From the NCBI GenBank assembly GCA_051453625.1, contig JBOZIK010000001.1, positions 204,425,039 to 204,445,965 of the forward strand: a stretch of 20,927 bases of DNA. The letters are read 5' to 3'. Position 1 is the first letter of the stretch. Every line of letters begins with the position of its first letter. This DNA is from Welwitschia mirabilis (taxonomy: Eukaryota; Gnetophyta; Gnetopsida; Welwitschiales). Of the stretch, positions 8,055 to 16,577 are shown piece after piece. The notes under the pieces were generated by a model. That model was not told the DNA's origin. It did not search any database and saw only the letters and a list, made by a program, of their open reading frames with translations. Made by a program: the position numbers and the translations under genes.

Positions 8055-8473
8055 ATTTATTTTTTTTATTTTACTGCTTTAAGATCTTTTATGTTTTAGC
8101 CTATAATATGATTTTCTTAAAATGTTGGTTTAGGCCATGTTTGAGTTACTTCCACTAGCTCTTCCAATAACCTCCACGCATTTCCTAATGTGAGATTTAT
8201 TAAATTTTCACTACATGAAAAATATAGTTGTTTAGTTTGGTTATTTAACCTACTATAAAAATAGTCTATTAATTATTCTTAAGTAAATGCATTAATGGAT
8301 TAGAATGAATTACAATAAAAAATCATTCATGAGTAGTGGCATAATCTTCATGAGGTCATTATTGGAAATTTATTACCTCTTTATTTCTTTTTTATATTCT
8401 TGTTTTGCTCATAAATCTTTTTATAAAGACTTCTTGAACTTGTTTCCATGATTTTAAGCTTTTATGTGGAATA

Positions 8474-9068
8474 GTTCTTAGCCATAATTTTTATTTTCTT
8501 TTAATATGATGGGAAAGATAACCATCTAAGTATGATCACTAATTTGTTTTTTATCATTTCTTAAAGTAAACATTGATTGTTCAATATTGGCTATATGTTA
8601 AAGAGGACCTTTATCATTTTTCATTAAAAATAGGACATGCATTTAAATTTTTTAACTTAATATCATTACCCAGAGATAAGTTAAAAGGATTTTATGTTTC
8701 ATGATTTTTATTTCCAATTAGTTATTTAAGATGGCATTAGAATTTGAATTTATGGGAGTAGTAGAAGTTCCTATCATGATAGGGATATTTAGAGAAGAAA
8801 CTTGTTTCTAATTTTTCATGGAATTTGACATTCCAATAAAACTATTTGATTTTAAATTTTCTTTTAAAACATTTTCTTTGAAGAAATTAGATTCTAGTCA
8901 ATTCTTAAAATGTTATTCACACCTAGGTTGTGCATACATGGGTTTAGTTCATAGTTAATTAAAAATTCTCTGATATTTTCTTTAATTAATAGCTAATCTT
9001 GCTAATAATTTATCTTTTTACCTAAGTTTATCATGTTCCATTATGCTCAGTTCTATTTCTACAATTAT
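8474..9068. other. No readable gene; gag N-terminus or leader of gypsy relic
   Basis: By position this should hold the gag N-terminus and untranslated leader of the minus-strand element. I can read only a short FPIILKENKN-like stretch just above 8473, which may be the pre-core 'LFPFSL.D.A..WL' motif. No primer-binding site was identified. Confidence 0.3.
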
Positions 9069-9106
9069 CATCTTACTAGTTATCTAGATAATGCACTGTA
9101 TGATAG
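9069..9106. repeat. 38-bp dispersed motif, copy 1
   Basis: Begins CATCTTACTAGTTATCTAGA and ends TATGATAG. It aligns without gaps to copies at 9180, 10350 and, more weakly, 9271 and 10460. Centred on an ATCTAGAT palindrome and bounded by CATC and GATG-like ends, so roughly dyad-symmetric. Confidence 0.5.
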
Positions 9107-9179
9107 AAGAGATAAAAAATCTAAAAACAAGAAACATAGAAAAATAAAGTTGTAAAATAACATTGAAAAAACTAATAGT

Positions 9180-9217
9180 CATCCTTTTAGTCATCTAAAT
9201 GATAGAGGAGATGATAG
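9180..9217. repeat. 38-bp dispersed motif, copy 2
   Basis: Begins CATCCTTTTAGTCATCTAAA and ends GAGATGATAG. It starts 111 bp after copy 1. Confidence 0.5.
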
Positions 9218-9270
9218 AAAAAAATTCCTAGTTCTTATGAAAATTAAAAAAACTTAGTTCATGGATTATC

Positions 9271-9308
9271 CTCAACATGTGTCATCTAGAGGACAATGAG
9301 GATGATAA
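9271..9308. repeat. 38-bp dispersed motif, copy 3 (degenerate)
   Basis: The right-hand 28 bp (GTCATCTAGAGGACAATGAG then GATGATAA) matches copy 2 at 20 of 28 positions; the left third is poor. Confidence 0.4.
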
Positions 9309-10349
9309 ATCATTTTTTTTCCAAAACACAAATGGGAAAAAGGTAGGGAAAAAACCTATAATTCTGTTGTATAGATACAATGCTACTCCAAACAAATACC
9401 TAAATCAAAATCCAAAATACTTATCTGAGTAATAATAATCCTTGAACTTTAAGCAGCCTTCCTTAGTAATGGTTCTAAGATGTTGTGATGCATATTTGTG
9501 TAATCTTTTACATTCTTATTAAATATTATTAATCATAAATAAAATACAACATACTAATGTAGATAGGAGTAACTCAAATGTCATGATTCATTGAAGGCAT
9601 AGGAAAGAAGAAAGAGAATTTCTTTCAAAGGTAACATTTATGTACTTACTAAGTAAAACAAGTTAATAATGTAAACTAAACAATTAAAGTAAATACACTT
9701 ATGCAAATGAGATGAAAAACTAATCTAAATGCAACATATATTTAATTATTAAATTAACCTATCATGGAAATCAAACCTATATAATCTTGATCAATTAAAG
9801 AAACCATCACTAGACCAAGATCAACCTAAGCTATTAGGTGCATTAAATAGAATATACAAACAATGCAAGTTAATCTAAGAAATAAAATTTAATGCACTTA
9901 AACTACTATCATCAACCTTAGTAGTAAAGATTTTCCTCATGATCTATATCATATATGAAGCTATCACAGAATTACAAATAACATAAACTATAAGAGAGAT
10001 GCACATAACAAAATGTATAAAAAGAAAATATAGTTTTGATTATAATCAAACCAACATCCATTTTACAAGGTAGCAGTGCCTCAATGAAGGATAAACATCC
10101 TAACACTAAGGAAGAAATCTCTCTACAACTATAAGGATGGATCTGCTACCTTTGATTTTCTATCATAATAATTTCAAATTTTAAAGAAGATAAAACAAGA
10201 GTCAAGGATGAAGGAGGTATTTACTATGAATAAGACTCTAAAAATGGCAAATAATAATACATGTGATAAAATACTAATTATCATGCAACAAGGCACATGA
10301 CACATGGTGAAAGTTTAGTGAAGTTTGATGAATAATTATTTTTAGGTAT
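9309..10349. other. Gene-free A-rich stretch, possible 5' LTR zone of the gypsy relic
   Basis: No coding frame on either strand. By position the 5' LTR of the minus-strand gypsy element should be near here, but neither LTR ends nor a match to the 3' side were found. The only structure noted is the 16-bp palindrome at 10035-10050. Confidence 0.3.
10035..10050. repeat. 16-bp perfect palindrome
   Basis: TTTGATTATAATCAAA is its own reverse complement. It could be a protein-binding dyad of a decayed promoter or a chance event in AT-rich DNA. Confidence 0.5.
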
Positions 10350-10387
10350 CATCCTATTAGTTATCTAAACAATATAGCAGATGATGC
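10350..10387. repeat. 38-bp dispersed motif, copy 4
   Basis: Begins CATCCTATTAGTTATCTAAA and ends CAGATGATGC. It agrees closely with copies 1 and 2. Confidence 0.5.
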
Positions 10388-10459
10388 CATATCATACAAG
10401 ATCCACATCAATTATAAGTTTGGTCTAGTAAGCATTATAATTAGAATAAATTCTTCTAT

Positions 10460-10497
10460 TGTCCACATTATTTTCTAGATGATAAGGTGGATGATGG
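10460..10497. repeat. 38-bp dispersed motif, copy 5
   Basis: The right half (TTCTAGATGATAAGGTGGAT then GATGG) matches well, the left half weakly. It starts 110 bp after copy 4, echoing the 111-bp spacing of copies 1 and 2. A further copy at 11146 belongs to the duplicated block. Confidence 0.45.
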
Positions 10498-11045
10498 GCT
10501 TTATAAAGATTTTTCTTGTGTGAAATTAATCTATTTGATTATAAGATTTATCATTTAAATAGGAAGCATTGCAATTTTCCTAAAATATTTTCAAATGTAA
10601 TAAAGATTTTATAGTTTGTGATATTTGCCTTAGATCTTTATTATCATTGAAACTCAGCATAAACCTATTTAATGTCCTATAAAACTACTTAAAATACACT
10701 ATTAAATACATATGATTTGATAGTACAACACTCTCCTTTTTTATAAGGAATTTTATTTTATAATTAAAATGCCCTCCCCTTCTTTGTTTATGAAGTGACA
10801 AATCATAAAAGTTGTTGAGGTGGTAGTTAACTAAAAGATAATATTAAGAGTTTTATTATTTTTCCCTTGATGGTATTTTTCCTTCTCCTATGTATACCCC
10901 ATTCTCTTTAATGTAGCTTCATTTTATCTCTATATTCATATAGTTCCATAAGGGTGCTTGATAAATTAAAAAACTCTAATAGCTGTTGCATGTCGCTTTT
11001 CTTTTTAATATTATTTTATAAAGAATGACTATGCAAACCCTTTCT
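10466..11045. repeat. About 580-bp duplicated block, copy A
   Basis: Matches 11146-11733 along its whole length with roughly 5% differences and a few small indels, including an extra ATTATTA-type stretch in copy B near 11540. It flanks a 100-N gap. No coding frame is seen. It contains AATTAAAATGCCCT at 10762-10775. Confidence 0.88.
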
Positions 11046-11145
11046 NNNNNNNNNNNNNNNNNNNNNNNNNNNNNNNNNNNNNNNNNNNNNNNNNNNNNNN
11101 NNNNNNNNNNNNNNNNNNNNNNNNNNNNNNNNNNNNNNNNNNNNN
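11046..11145. other. Assembly gap (exactly 100 N)
   Basis: A 100-N placeholder flanked by the two copies of the roughly 585-bp block. Confidence 0.95.
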
Positions 11146-11733
11146 CATTGTTGTCTATATGATAAGGTGGATGATGGGCTTTATAAAGATGTTTCTTGTG
11201 TGAAATCAATCTATTTGATTATAAGATTTCTACTTTAAATAAGAAGCATTGCAATTTTCCTAAAATATTATAAAATGTAATAAAGATTTTATAGTTTGTG
11301 ATATTTGCCTTAGATCTTTATTATCATTGAAACTCAGAATAAACCTATTTAATTTACTATAAAACTACTTAAAATACCCTATTAAATACATATAATTTGA
11401 TAGTACAATACTCTCCTTTTTTATAAGGAATTTTCTTTTATAATTAAAATGCCCTCCCCTTCTTTGTTTATAAACTGACAAATCATAAAAGTTGTTGAGG
11501 TGGTAGTTAACTAAAACATAATATTAGGAGTTTTATTATTATTAATTTTTTCCCTTAATGGTATTTTTCCTTCTTCTATGTGTACCCCATTCTCTTTAAT
11601 GTAGCTTCATTTTGTTTCTATATTCATATAGTTTCATAAGGGTGCTTGATAAATTAAAAAACTCTAATAGCTATTGTATCTCGCTTTTCTTTTTAATATT
11701 ATTTTATAAAGAATGACTATGCAGACCCTTTCT
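11146..11733. repeat. About 588-bp duplicated block, copy B
   Basis: Second copy of 10466-11045; unique DNA follows at 11734. Its higher divergence compared with the 107-bp pair leaves room for a true tandem duplication, but the fit to the gap edges favours an unmerged overlap of two haplotypes. Confidence 0.88.
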
Positions 11734-11915
11734 TTGATATCTCATGGGATTCCTTTTTCATTAAAATGCCTAATTTCTTTTTTTGGCCACTTAAAGTAAC
11801 ATATTATAAAGAATTACTGAGGTAGTTGTAATTAAAAAGATATCATGCATGGGCCTTCAACCTTTCTCACATGGAATTTCTTTTCAAGGTGATCCATCTT
11901 TAATTAAAATGCCCT
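11442..11915 (+). repeat. Degenerate repeats sharing an AATTAAAATGCCCT core
   Basis: The core occurs at 11442-11455, 11759-11771 (CATTAAAATGCCT) and 11902-11915, each preceded by a GGAATTT.CTTT-like stretch; the first and second are followed by partly similar GAGGT.GTTGT.A.TAAAA stretches. This suggests two or three diverged tandem units of unequal length. Function unknown. Confidence 0.35.
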
Positions 11916-12215
11916 TTCGTTATAATACACTTTAATTATTTATTTTAATTTATAAAGGAAATTACCTTTCTCTACATAGTTTATTTTTCCTAAATGGATC
12001 CCTCTTATTTGCAAAGTAGACCTTTTTTGTTTTTAATATCCCTCCATTTTCATACATTATAATAATATACTATATATAAAATAATATGTGTGGTAATGGT
12101 GATATAAAATTTTGCCTAATTAACTAAAGCAGAGGCTCCTTAAGAATGATAATAAGAAATATAAATATTTTAGAGAGGGGTAAGCTTAATGTTTTGCATT
12201 TTTGTATTAACAATA

Positions 12216-12220
<5 letters not shown>
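11734..12220. other. Gene-free AT-rich stretch
   Basis: Apart from the last copies of the AATTAAAATGCCCT repeats, nothing is recognisable. Confidence 0.5.

Positions 12221-12250
<30 letters not shown>
12221..12250. repeat. (AT)15 microsatellite
   Basis: Thirty bases of perfect AT dinucleotide repeat. Likely polymorphic in length. Confidence 0.95.
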
Positions 12251-12252
<2 letters not shown>

Positions 12253-12540
12253 TTCTAGTAAGTAAAACAAGTTATATTCAAGACTCATTCACTCCTCGAA
12301 AATTATCTTGGCTTTTTAAATACTCTAGGTTTTTCATATGTTTAACATAATAATATGGAGTGAGAATTATGGGATCTTCATAGCTCCTAGAGTCACTTAG
12401 GCAAGGCAAGATAAAGGTCAAAGGATTTCAAGTCTCAAGACAGATAAGGTGAGACCAAGATTTTAAGTGACTAACTTATGGAAATGAAATAAGAATAACT
12501 AGCTTTTAATAATTTTTTCATATGTTTTTCTTTTTCTCTA
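12251..12540. other. No recognisable feature
   Basis: Unassigned sequence, slightly richer in G than its surroundings at 12360-12470. No open frame of note. Confidence 0.4.
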
Positions 12541-12751
12541 CTACTTAATTTGATGATTTATGAGGTTTATTACCTCATTTAGTGATCTATGAATTTTTCA
12601 TACTTTATTGCCTCATTTAGTAATGTGTGAAGTCAATTGCTACATTTAGTGATCTATGGATTTATTAATTCCACTACCTCATTTAATGATCTGTGGATTC
12701 TCACATTCCACTTCCTTGTTTAATAATTTATGGAATTCTCATTTCCATAAG
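12541..12751 (+). repeat. Minisatellite, six units of about 37 bp
   Basis: Unit starts at 12541, 12574, 12612, 12641, 12678 and 12715, with lengths 33, 38, 29, 37, 37 and 37 bp. The shared core is CTCATTTAGTGATCTATGGA followed by an ATTCCACTAC-like end. Units differ by about 10-30%, so the array is old. It may sit in the U3 of a decayed LTR whose TATA-like box is at 13223, but that link is inference. Confidence 0.8.
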
Positions 12752-13222
12752 ATCTAAAGTTACAAGATATCATAAGAAGATATAAGATTAAGATACATTG
12801 CCAAGAATAAAACATCAATTCTTAATAAGCAATAAGAATAAAATTTTGAATTACAATCACACTCAAGCTTTTAAGATATTTATTAAGAAACTAATAGATA
12901 CCAATACTCATAAATAAGGATTACGATCTAAAGTTTTAATTTTTATCAAGAAACCAGTATTTAATTAAGAAATAAGTAAGGAATTAAGCATTTGAAAAGG
13001 ATGAAAAATAAGAAGTAAAACAAAGATGTAAAAATAAAAGATCTTATAAAGATATAAGAATTAATTAGAATCATACCTAAAATTGGATTCAAAACTATGC
13101 AATATTTTGAAAACTATAAGGATTCTAATACTATAATTCTTTTAAAGCTCAGTTTTGAAGTTATTGAGATCTGATAATAGAGAATTTCTTAAAAGTCTAC
13201 AAATAAGAGGGGAAGGAAGTCC
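12752..13222. other. Purine-rich gene-free stretch
   Basis: A- and AG-rich on the plus strand with many AAGAATAA and AATAAGAA-like words. No reading frame is supported. Confidence 0.4.
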
Positions 13223-13231
13223 TATATATAA
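13223..13231 (+). promoter_or_regulatory. TATA-like box, possible LTR promoter
   Basis: TATATATAA within CCTATATATAATAAAAGGATG, preceded by a G-rich GAGGGGAAGGAAG stretch. This local layout is typical of plant LTR promoters, but no coding frame follows and TATA-like strings are common in AT-rich DNA. Confidence 0.25.
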
Positions 13232-13339
13232 TAAAAGGATGAAGGGATATGAAGAATCATAAGGATACGAAAAAAACACTCTCTTGAAAAAAAAGACACT
13301 AAGATTCCATAACCCATAAATAGTACTTTTTTTAATCAT

Positions 13340-16060
13340 TAGGTGTATTTAATATTCCATTTTAATAGTAACATTTCATCATGCCAAATATTAATTTTAC
13401 TAATAAATAATAATCATTAACATAATGTCTAAATAACTTACAAGATCTAAGTTTTTTAGCATTTTTCAACATAAGTAAAAGTAAGAAAAGTTAATCATTT
13501 TAAATTACAAAATAACCATTATTACTAACTCAAATAAGCCATTAAGAAAGAAATGGTATAATTTCAAGAGCATTCCACTATTTTACCATAATATAAAAAA
13601 GAAATTTAATTGCAATCACTTTTATGTAACTAATAAACATGATATATTTGGTAATAATTTCTAAGGAATAACATCAAAATATAGTTTTTATCATCATAAA
13701 TATTTTATTTTACAAGATATTATTTTAGATTATATTATTTATTTTTCTTCATTAAAATATTTAAATAATTCTTAGACTAAGTTTTACAACATTAAAAAAT
13801 TGGGACATAACATCTTTTAACCTTGGAAAATATGGATGTGATAACTAATATTATCTATATTATTAAAATCATCATGAGAATTGCAAAAGATATGTACTTA
13901 TTTTGTAAAATATAATCTTACTATATGGCAAACCATATAACATAACTTGCTTGAAGAATAGATGAAATTCATATTAAAAATAAATCATAATTAATTAGTT
14001 TCATTTGTAAGTATTCTAATCAATTTATGTCTGGTATTGAATCATTGAGATATCTTTCTTACAAGGCATTTTGTTTAACATTTTCACATTTAGATTATAA
14101 ACTGCCCATGAAAATTCTCCAATAAATTTTTGGTTATAATAGTAAAAATTCCAAAACTACTCATATTTAATTCCAACTTTATGTGCTAGTAATAAATTTA
14201 TCTTTAACATGATATTTCATCCAAAAAATTGATTTCAAACATTAAGTTATGATTCTTGACATGTGTAATAGATATGACTCCATAAGAAAATAAAGGTGAC
14301 TTTTTAATATAATTATTTGGTAAATAAATACTAAATTTGAAAGAAAAAATAGGTTATATTTGTCATTGTTACTTTGAATGTAAGAAATTCCTATCAAGTT
14401 CGAGTTATAGCTATCAATTTTCACTAATGTTATTTTCCTTCTTAATTAATATTTATCACAATGTGGTTTTGAGATATGATTTTAGAGATATTCCTTAGAA
14501 TGTAGATTACTAAAATGGAAGTTGGAGGATGATAATTTGTAATTTACTTGCATGTATTAATTTGTGATTCATGAATTATCAATGGGTGTATATTTATGAT
14601 TCTTAAAATATATTAAGCTTACCAATCTAGGTAGACTCACAAAATAAAGCTAGTCATTCAAAATAAAATCTTAAAAACACTTTGCTTTTGGATTACACTC
14701 TATTCTTTCAAGATGAAACATTTAATAGGTAAAGTTACTAATTTAAATTCTAATAATTATTAAGTTCTTATCTATCTATATGATTTGCACATCCTTTATA
14801 TGTTTTTTGTGTGATCTTTATTATTCTATAGTGACGTTTATGTGTTAGCATCTTACATATTAAACAAATAGCTATTTCTAACTTCTTAGCACACCTTATA
14901 AAGTCAAGTTTATTGTTATTCATGTCCAAGTCAAAGAACATTTGTTATAATACATTATTAATTCTATAATCCTATAACGTGTTTGATATTTGTAATTATT
15001 TTCTTAATTTCATGTTTAAGAAATAATAATTATAAAATAATTTTTATCCTTCATAAAAAATTGATTTTTAGAAGATACATAATACTTAATGAACTCTATA
15101 TAATTTTTCACTTTACTTGTTCTATCATAATTTGAATTTGTTATTACTCTTATTGATTTTTCAAAATATTATATGCACTTGGTATGGAATTGCCAAAAGG
15201 ACGTGCTAAAAGTAAAAAGGCAAAACATGAAGCACATCTATAGAATGCATAAAGACTTTCAAAGATTTATTTTAAGAATGATGGCATATATATATTAATC
15301 TTGGACATCATTTACGTTAACATGTAAGTTTTCAAAATAGGAATGCAAACTTTTCATTATTGAATAGTTTTAATAAATAGAGTATAAATTGATGTTTTTC
15401 CTCCTCCATTCTTGTAAATCCTTGTACATGGAATACCTAAATTATTTCCTTTGGAAACAAATATAGCTATTTTTAATGTAGTAGCTGACTCAACACATTA
15501 TGTTATTATAATAGTTTTAGTGATTTTGCTTTTAATATTTATTTATGAGAGTAAGAGATTATATACCATTTGATTTTAGTAATTTGTGATATGCACCATT
15601 AGGATAAATTACTTATCTTAATTTTATCTTTTATTATTACATAGATGATAAGTATCAACATGTCTGTGGAAGAAATGTGTATCAAGTATTAAAGCTAATG
15701 TTGTAGACTAGGCCACAAGTTCCAGTGAAAGCCTAAAAAATGAGAATTTAAATGATCAAACTGAGCCACTAAAATATTAAGTAATAGGTCATCTATTAGG
15801 CCTTTATTTTTTAAACAATATGGCTCTCTTAACTTTATTGTAAGTACTTCATCAAATATTTCAAAGAAAAATAAGAGTGATACTACATTGATAAGTATAA
15901 GAAACAAATCTACTACATTTGATTTCTTCTAGAGTTATAATATGAAGGGAACCTCTTCTAGCATAAATAAAAATCCTATTAGATCAATTCAAAAATCTCA
16001 TTTTAAGATTTTATAGCTTATCTTATCTTACATCTCATAGAGATAACTAATACCTTTTTT
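13340..16060. other. Long gene-free AT-rich stretch
   Basis: No supported gene on either strand. Short open frames on the minus strand at 14242-14424 and 15695-15907 have no recognisable motif and are no longer than the occasional chance frame. An RLGH tetrapeptide on the plus strand at 15705-15716 recalls the Ty1/copia pre-integrase motif but has no supporting context. Confidence 0.5.
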
Positions 16061-16096
16061 CTAACAACATTTGGTATGCTTACTAAAATTAATCTT
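16061..16096. repeat. 36-bp gap-flanking repeat, copy A
   Basis: Identical to 16409-16444 except for one G/A difference. The copies sit exactly at the two edges of the 312-N gap. Confidence 0.85.
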
Positions 16097-16408
16097 NNNN
16101 NNNNNNNNNNNNNNNNNNNNNNNNNNNNNNNNNNNNNNNNNNNNNNNNNNNNNNNNNNNNNNNNNNNNNNNNNNNNNNNNNNNNNNNNNNNNNNNNNNNN
16201 NNNNNNNNNNNNNNNNNNNNNNNNNNNNNNNNNNNNNNNNNNNNNNNNNNNNNNNNNNNNNNNNNNNNNNNNNNNNNNNNNNNNNNNNNNNNNNNNNNNN
16301 NNNNNNNNNNNNNNNNNNNNNNNNNNNNNNNNNNNNNNNNNNNNNNNNNNNNNNNNNNNNNNNNNNNNNNNNNNNNNNNNNNNNNNNNNNNNNNNNNNNN
16401 NNNNNNNN
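16097..16408. other. Assembly gap (312 N)
   Basis: Run of 312 N bounded by a 36-bp direct repeat. The sequence on both sides may be the same locus read twice, or a real tandem array that collapsed in assembly. Confidence 0.95.
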
Positions 16409-16444
16409 CTAACAACATTTGATATGCTTACTAAAATTAATCTT
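16409..16444. repeat. 36-bp gap-flanking repeat, copy B
   Basis: Second copy of 16061-16096. Open frames across this gap are N artefacts. Confidence 0.85.
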
Positions 16445-16549
16445 AGTGGTCTACGTATTTCATGTTTAAAGAAATTATTAATTATAAATGTGTGAGTCTT
16501 TTTTATGATATATTGGTTCTATGTTAATATCATTATTAAATTTATTTCT

Positions 16550-16577
16550 TATGCCTATATGCTTAAAAATAGGCATA
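16550..16577. repeat. Perfect 9-bp hairpin
   Basis: TATGCCTAT at 16550-16558 pairs with ATAGGCATA at 16569-16577 across a 10-nt loop. No poly-T tract or gene adjoins it. Confidence 0.6.

Larger units (their letters stand above)
4425..8473 (-). mobile_element. Decayed Ty3/gypsy LTR retrotransposon (internal region)
   Basis: On the minus strand, gag core, CCHC zinc knuckle, linker, aspartic protease, reverse transcriptase, integrase zinc finger and integrase core appear in the standard Ty3/gypsy order. Integrase after RT excludes Ty1/copia. Motif wording (protease IINLMPL; RT QRRLNP and VVPKKDGK; integrase VDFM, NNYILVVVDYV and HPQT) is closest to the plant non-chromovirus branch (Athila/Tat), and no chromodomain is seen. 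The lineage call is from family knowledge and moderately sure. Numerous stops and several frameshifts make it dead. Two 100-N gaps with duplicated flanks and one 165-N gap fall inside it. No LTR pair could be delimited, so the true element is longer than the limits given. Confidence 0.85.
7674..8473 (-). pseudogene. Gypsy gag remnant (capsid-like core plus zinc knuckle)
   Basis: Gag forms the virus-like particle. The minus strand reads IPHKSLKSWKQVQEVFIKRF, then SKTRI, a stop, KRNKEVINFQ, two stops and PHEDYATTHE. This matches the plant retrotransposon gag core (family LPP.SI.SW..L...F...F, then KT..LR..I..F.Q...E.LYEAWERF). After a frameshift it reads LIDYFYSRLNNQTKQLYFSC, then LINLTLGNAWRLLEELVEVT, the family's 'FY.GL...TR.......GG.......A..LLE.L'. 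Next come a degraded basic stretch, the CCHC knuckle at 7871-7912 and an Asn/Gln run (NQNQNQNQFQ). Multiple stops and at least two frameshifts make it dead. The N-terminus above 8473 is only faintly readable. Confidence 0.82.

Noticed and set aside
7964-8158. Plus-strand open frame rich in Phe and Ser around the CTTT repeat
   Set aside because: Antisense to the gag remnant; the apparent hydrophobic protein comes from the CTTT microsatellite and T runs.
10976-11209. Minus-strand open frame across the 11046-11145 gap
   Set aside because: Spans N and the duplicated block; an artefact.
13142-13339. Minus-strand open frame of 65 codons
   Set aside because: Antisense of a purine-rich stretch around a TATA-like box; no recognisable domain.
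14242-14424. Minus-strand open frame of 60 codons
   Set aside because: Low-complexity hydrophobic content, no motif, length within chance for this window size.
15695-15907. Minus-strand open frame of 70 codons
   Set aside because: No domain, no neighbours and no start context; probably chance.
15660-16060. Possible Ty1/copia pre-integrase region (RLGH at 15705-15716, plus strand)
   Set aside because: Only the tetrapeptide matches. The preceding Trp-His and the following CxxC and integrase motifs could not be found in any frame.
16071-16495. Open frames on both strands across the 16097-16408 gap
   Set aside because: N artefacts; the repeated MLTKINL peptide merely reflects the 36-bp direct repeat.
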